Origin: CAJCJE01 sp963818685
GTDB taxonomy: Bacteria; Actinomycetota; Actinomycetes; Mycobacteriales; Pseudonocardiaceae
Direction: 5' to 3'
NCBI GenBank assembly: GCA_963818685.1
Contig: CAWFTJ010000003.1
Location: forward strand, 744,001 to 808,000
Length of the DNA: 64,000 bases
Below, one piece after another: positions 61,452 through 64,000 of the stretch; positions within the stretch are counted from its first letter, which is position 1, and every line of letters starts with the position of its first letter. A program made the translations under genes and the position numbers. The notes under the pieces were generated by a model. It ran no database searches, was not told where the DNA came from, and worked only from the letters and a program-made list of their open reading frames with translations.

Positions 61452-62647
61452 CCGACCAACTCACACCGCTGCCGTCGCTGCTCGCCCGCGCGTCCGGCTG
61501 CCCTTTCGATCCACCGGCCGAGTTCGCCGCGCTGCGCGCCGAGGCGCCGATCGTCCGCTGGACGTTCCCGGACGGACACGACGGCTGGCTGGTGACCAGT
61601 CACGAGCTGGCCCGCGCCGTGCTCGCGGACAACCGGCTCTCCCGCCGCGCCGAACTGATGCACTCGCCGTTGAACGCCGCGACCGCCGGGCAGCAGCCGC
61701 CGCCCGCCGAGCCCGGCATGTTCATCAGCATGGATCCGCCCGAACACAGCCGTTACCGCCACCAGCTCATCGGCCAGTTCACCGTGCGCAGGATGCGGTT
61801 GCTGACCGAGCGGATCACCGAGATCACCTCGGCCCGCCTTGACGCCATGGCCGAGCACGGTCCCGTCGCCGACCTGGTGCAAATGTACGCGTCGCCGGTG
61901 CCCTCCGAGGTCATCGCCGAACTGCTCGGTGTGTCCGATATGGACCTCAGTCAGTTCCAGGGCGTGGTCACCAGGGCGCTGCGCGCGGACATGACGCCCG
62001 AGCAGGCGTATGCGTTGTTCACCGAGATGGGCACGTTCATGTCCGATCTGGCCAAGGTCAAGCGCGCCAAGCTCGGCGACGACCTGCTCAGTGATGTCAT
62101 CGCGGCTGGTGACCTCACCGACACCGAACTGACCAACATCGCGTTCCTGCTGCTCACCGCCGGCTTCGAGACGACGGCGAACATGCTCGCGCTCGGCACG
62201 TTCGCGCTGCTGCGCCATCCCGACCAGCTGGCCGCCCTGCGCGATGGCACGGTCGACATCGACAGGGCGATCGAGGAACTGCTGCGCTACCTGAGCATCA
62301 TCCCGGCGCTGGCGCGCACCGCGCTCGAAGACGTCGAGATCGGCGGCCAGCACGTCAGGAAGGGCCAGGCCATCGCGATCGACGTGCCGGTAGCCAACCG
62401 CGACCCCGCGCACTTCGCCGATCCGGACGTGCTGGACCTGCGCAAGGCGGCAGCGGGTCACGTCGCGTTCGGCTACGGCGTGCACCAGTGCCTCGGCCAG
62501 CAACTGGCCAGGGTCGAGATGCGGGTCGGCTTCCCAGCGCTGTTGCGCCGCTTCCCGACGCTGCGCCTCGCCGTCGAGCCCGAGCAGGTGCGGCTGCGCA
62601 CCGACATGGCCATCTACGGCGTGCACGAACTTCCGGTTTCCTGGTAG
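61448..62647 (+). CDS. cytochrome P450
   Basis: A 399-residue bacterial P450. The I-helix motif is LLLTAGFETTANMLALG (AGxET), the K-helix ExxR is in AIEELLRYLSIIP, and the haem-binding loop is FGYGVHQCLGQQLARVEM with the axial Cys. MDPPEHSRYRHQLIGQFTVR is the usual C-helix region. Such enzymes hydroxylate small molecules with electrons from ferredoxin; no ferredoxin or reductase is encoded nearby. The GTG start overlaps the TetR stop. The substrate is unknown; control by TetR suggests detoxification or secondary metabolism. Confidence 0.93.
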   Translation: MTDQLTPLPSLLARASGCPFDPPAEFAALRAEAPIVRWTFPDGHDGWLVTSHELARAVLADNRLSRRAELMHSPLNAATAGQQPPPAEPGMFISMDPPEHSRYRHQLIGQFTVRRMRLLTERITEITSARLDAMAEHGPVADLVQMYASPVPSEVIAELLGVSDMDLSQFQGVVTRALRADMTPEQAYALFTEMGTFMSDLAKVKRAKLGDDLLSDVIAAGDLTDTELTNIAFLLLTAGFETTANMLALGTFALLRHPDQLAALRDGTVDIDRAIEELLRYLSIIPALARTALEDVEIGGQHVRKGQAIAIDVPVANRDPAHFADPDVLDLRKAAAGHVAFGYGVHQCLGQQLARVEMRVGFPALLRRFPTLRLAVEPEQVRLRTDMAIYGVHELPVSW

Positions 62648-62727
62648 CCGGCGTGTCAAGGCCGGCGCGTCGGCTCCGACCAGATGGCAGAAACCAAGCT
62701 CTGCCGACATCGTGGAAGGAGCCGACG

Positions 62728-63351
62728 ATGACCGGAAAGGTGTTCGTCGACCTCGCCGTCTCGCTCGACGGCTACATCGCTGGACCGAACGCAGGGATCA
62801 ACAACCCGCTCGGCGACAACGGACCCCGCCTGCACCAGTGGAAGTACGGCCTGGCCGCGTTCCGCGCTCTGCTCGGCCTGCCCGGCGGCGCCACCGGCGC
62901 CGACAACGACCTGGTCACGGAGGTCACCGACAGGGCGGGCGCGTTCATCCTGGGCAGGCGCATGTTCGACGAGGGTGAGGCCAGCTGGCCGGACCCGTCG
63001 CCGTTCAATGGTCCGGTGTTCGTGCTCACCAACACGCCGCGCGAACCGTGGGCGCGCAGCAAGAACACCTTCTACTTCGTCACCGACGGCATCGGGAGCG
63101 CCCTCGATGCGGCGCGGGCCGCTGCGGGTGAGCGGGACGTGCAGATCTCCGGTGGCGCCGACACGGTCCGCCAGTATCTCAACGCCGGCCTGGTGGACGA
63201 GCTGCAACTGCACATCGCGCCCGTCCTGCTCGGTGCGGGCACCCGCCTGTTCGACGGGCTCACCCCCGGCCTGCGCCGACTCACCCCGACCAGGGTGCTC
63301 GAATCACCGTCCGGGAGCACCCACGTCCGCTACGCGTTGCCCAGGAGCTGA
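62728..63351 (+). CDS. RibD_C/dihydrofolate-reductase-like protein
   Basis: A 207-residue protein of the RibD C-terminal (DHFR-like) superfamily. It starts MTGKVFVDLAVSLDGYIAGP and has GAFILGRRMFDEGEASWPDP, VFVLTNTPREPW and VQISGGADTVRQYLNAGLVD, HIAPVLLGAGTRLF. These proteins bind NADPH and are called dihydrofolate reductase family, but true DHFR or riboflavin activity is uncertain. ATG 62728 has GGAAGGAGCC upstream. Its 3' end overlaps the convergent asparaginase gene by 22 bases. Confidence 0.88.
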   Translation: MTGKVFVDLAVSLDGYIAGPNAGINNPLGDNGPRLHQWKYGLAAFRALLGLPGGATGADNDLVTEVTDRAGAFILGRRMFDEGEASWPDPSPFNGPVFVLTNTPREPWARSKNTFYFVTDGIGSALDAARAAAGERDVQISGGADTVRQYLNAGLVDELQLHIAPVLLGAGTRLFDGLTPGLRRLTPTRVLESPSGSTHVRYALPRS

Positions 63352-64000
63352 GCGAGCGCGCCTGCCGGTCGGACCGATCCGACCGGCTCGCCGTGCCCGA
63401 GCACGGGCACCTCGCCGATCTCCGCCAGCGCGGGGGAGGACACGCCGAGCGCGCGCAGCGCGGCAACCAGCACCGTCGGTCGGGCGCGGCTCGCGCCGTC
63501 CGCGATCTTCAGCGCGACCGCGCGACCGCGCGACCGTCGGCCAGCGCGATCGCGTACACGCCCTCGGCGCCGTCCTTGCACACCGACCCCGGCAACGCGC
63601 GCATCAGCTCGGTCACGTCCCGGCCGGTGCCACCGACCCACTGCGGGAAGGCGTTCATGGCATCGGCGACGCGCCGCTCGTCCGTGCCCTCCTTGGCCGT
63701 CGCGATCGTCCGGAAGGCAGTGGCCAGGCCGCGCAGGCGCAAGCCGAACAGCGGCGCGCCGCAGCCGTCGACCGACACCGCGCCGATCCGCTCGCCGGTC
63801 AGTTCCTCGATCGTCTCGGCGATCAGGCGCTGCAACGGGTGCTCGGGGTCGCGGTAGGTCGCGGTGGGCCAGCCGTTGCGCACGCAGGTCAGCAGCATGG
63901 CCGCGTGCTTGCCAGAGCAGTTCATGAACAACGGCTCCGGTCCGAACCCGGCGGCCAGCTTGGCCCGCTGCGCGGCCTCGCTCAGCGGCAGGTCCGGCGG
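63330..64000 (-). pseudogene. asparaginase (COG4448 type), frameshifted and running off the window
   Basis: The start lies beyond base 64000. The visible part reads LFMNCSGKHAAMLLTCVRNG, SVDGCGAPLFGLRLRGLATA, NAFPQWVGGTGRDVTELMRA and GSVCKDGAEGVYAIALADGR, typical of the thermolabile asparaginase family that hydrolyses L-asparagine to aspartate and ammonia. At 63512-63535 three tandem copies of an 8-base unit throw the frame out and lead to a stop. With two copies the frame would continue VALKIADGASRARPTVLVAA to the TAG at 63330. This could be a slippage mutation, a reversible on/off switch or a sequence error. Confidence 0.8.
63512..63535. repeat. three tandem copies of GCGCGACC inside the asparaginase gene
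   Basis: The 8-base unit occurs at 63512-63519, 63520-63527 and 63528-63535. Because 8 is not a multiple of 3, gain or loss of a unit changes the reading frame. Two copies restore the expected protein. Confidence 0.85.

Overview
The window is high-GC actinobacterial DNA, most likely from Pseudonocardiaceae (Kutzneria, Amycolatopsis, Saccharopolyspora or a relative). The grounds are the GC-rich codon use, frequent GTG starts, and families typical of actinobacteria: DUF3000, DUF3039, DUF3093, DUF3099, DUF3159, DUF3710, DUF4193, Cei and PpgK. From memory, the backbone follows the Mycobacterium tuberculosis order from sigB (Rv2710) to msrB (about Rv2674): sigB, DUF3099, DUF3039, YihY, then sigA, ppgK, cei, DUF4193, DUF3093, dut, DUF3710, OB-fold protein, DUF3159, two Trk proteins, permease, TrmA-like enzyme, dxs, RNase D, DUF3000, hemE, hemY, hemQ, msrB. 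Accessory genes are inserted at two main places.

Layout. 1-5.9 kb: end of an ADP-forming acyl-CoA synthetase/acyltransferase, a phosphonatase-like HAD, an SRPBCC protein, two related lipoproteins and class I fumarase. 6.1-13.4 kb: sigB with an ECF-type promoter, dtd, DUF3099, the pseudouridine catabolism pair psuG-psuK, DUF3039, a YihY protein and an SF2 helicase. 13.5-18.5 kb: a sugar ABC importer with its ROK regulator and twin operators. 18.5-24.4 kb: a small zinc protein, two tandem receptor-type Ser/Thr kinases with related four-cysteine ectodomains, a secreted G1 peptidase and a VapBC module with a frameshifted toxin. 24.4-38.9 kb: the sigA-to-TrmA housekeeping block. 39-43 kb: dxs with several frame breaks, then an OmpR-type two-component system. 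43-46.6 kb: a decaying zone with a dead ISAs1-type element, a nucleotidyltransferase cut off at the element edge, a hydrolase fragment and a ribbon-helix-helix-like protein. 46.6-54.8 kb: a DUF4232 lipoprotein, a membrane protein, fadB-fadA, RNase D, a LuxR-type regulator and DUF3000. 55-60.7 kb: coproporphyrin-dependent haem synthesis (hemE, cgoX, hemQ), a PPOX protein, a broken CoA-transferase and msrB. 60.7-64 kb: a TetR-P450 operon with a clear operator, a RibD_C/DHFR-like protein and a frameshifted asparaginase running off the right edge.

Many genes overlap by 1-8 bases (GTGA, ATGA, TAATG and 8-base types), indicating translational coupling. Several strong hairpin terminators separate convergent units. 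At least two promoters look leaderless. Five genes have broken frames although most neighbours are intact, so local sequence accuracy should be checked before calling them true pseudogenes. No rRNA, tRNA or CRISPR was recognised.
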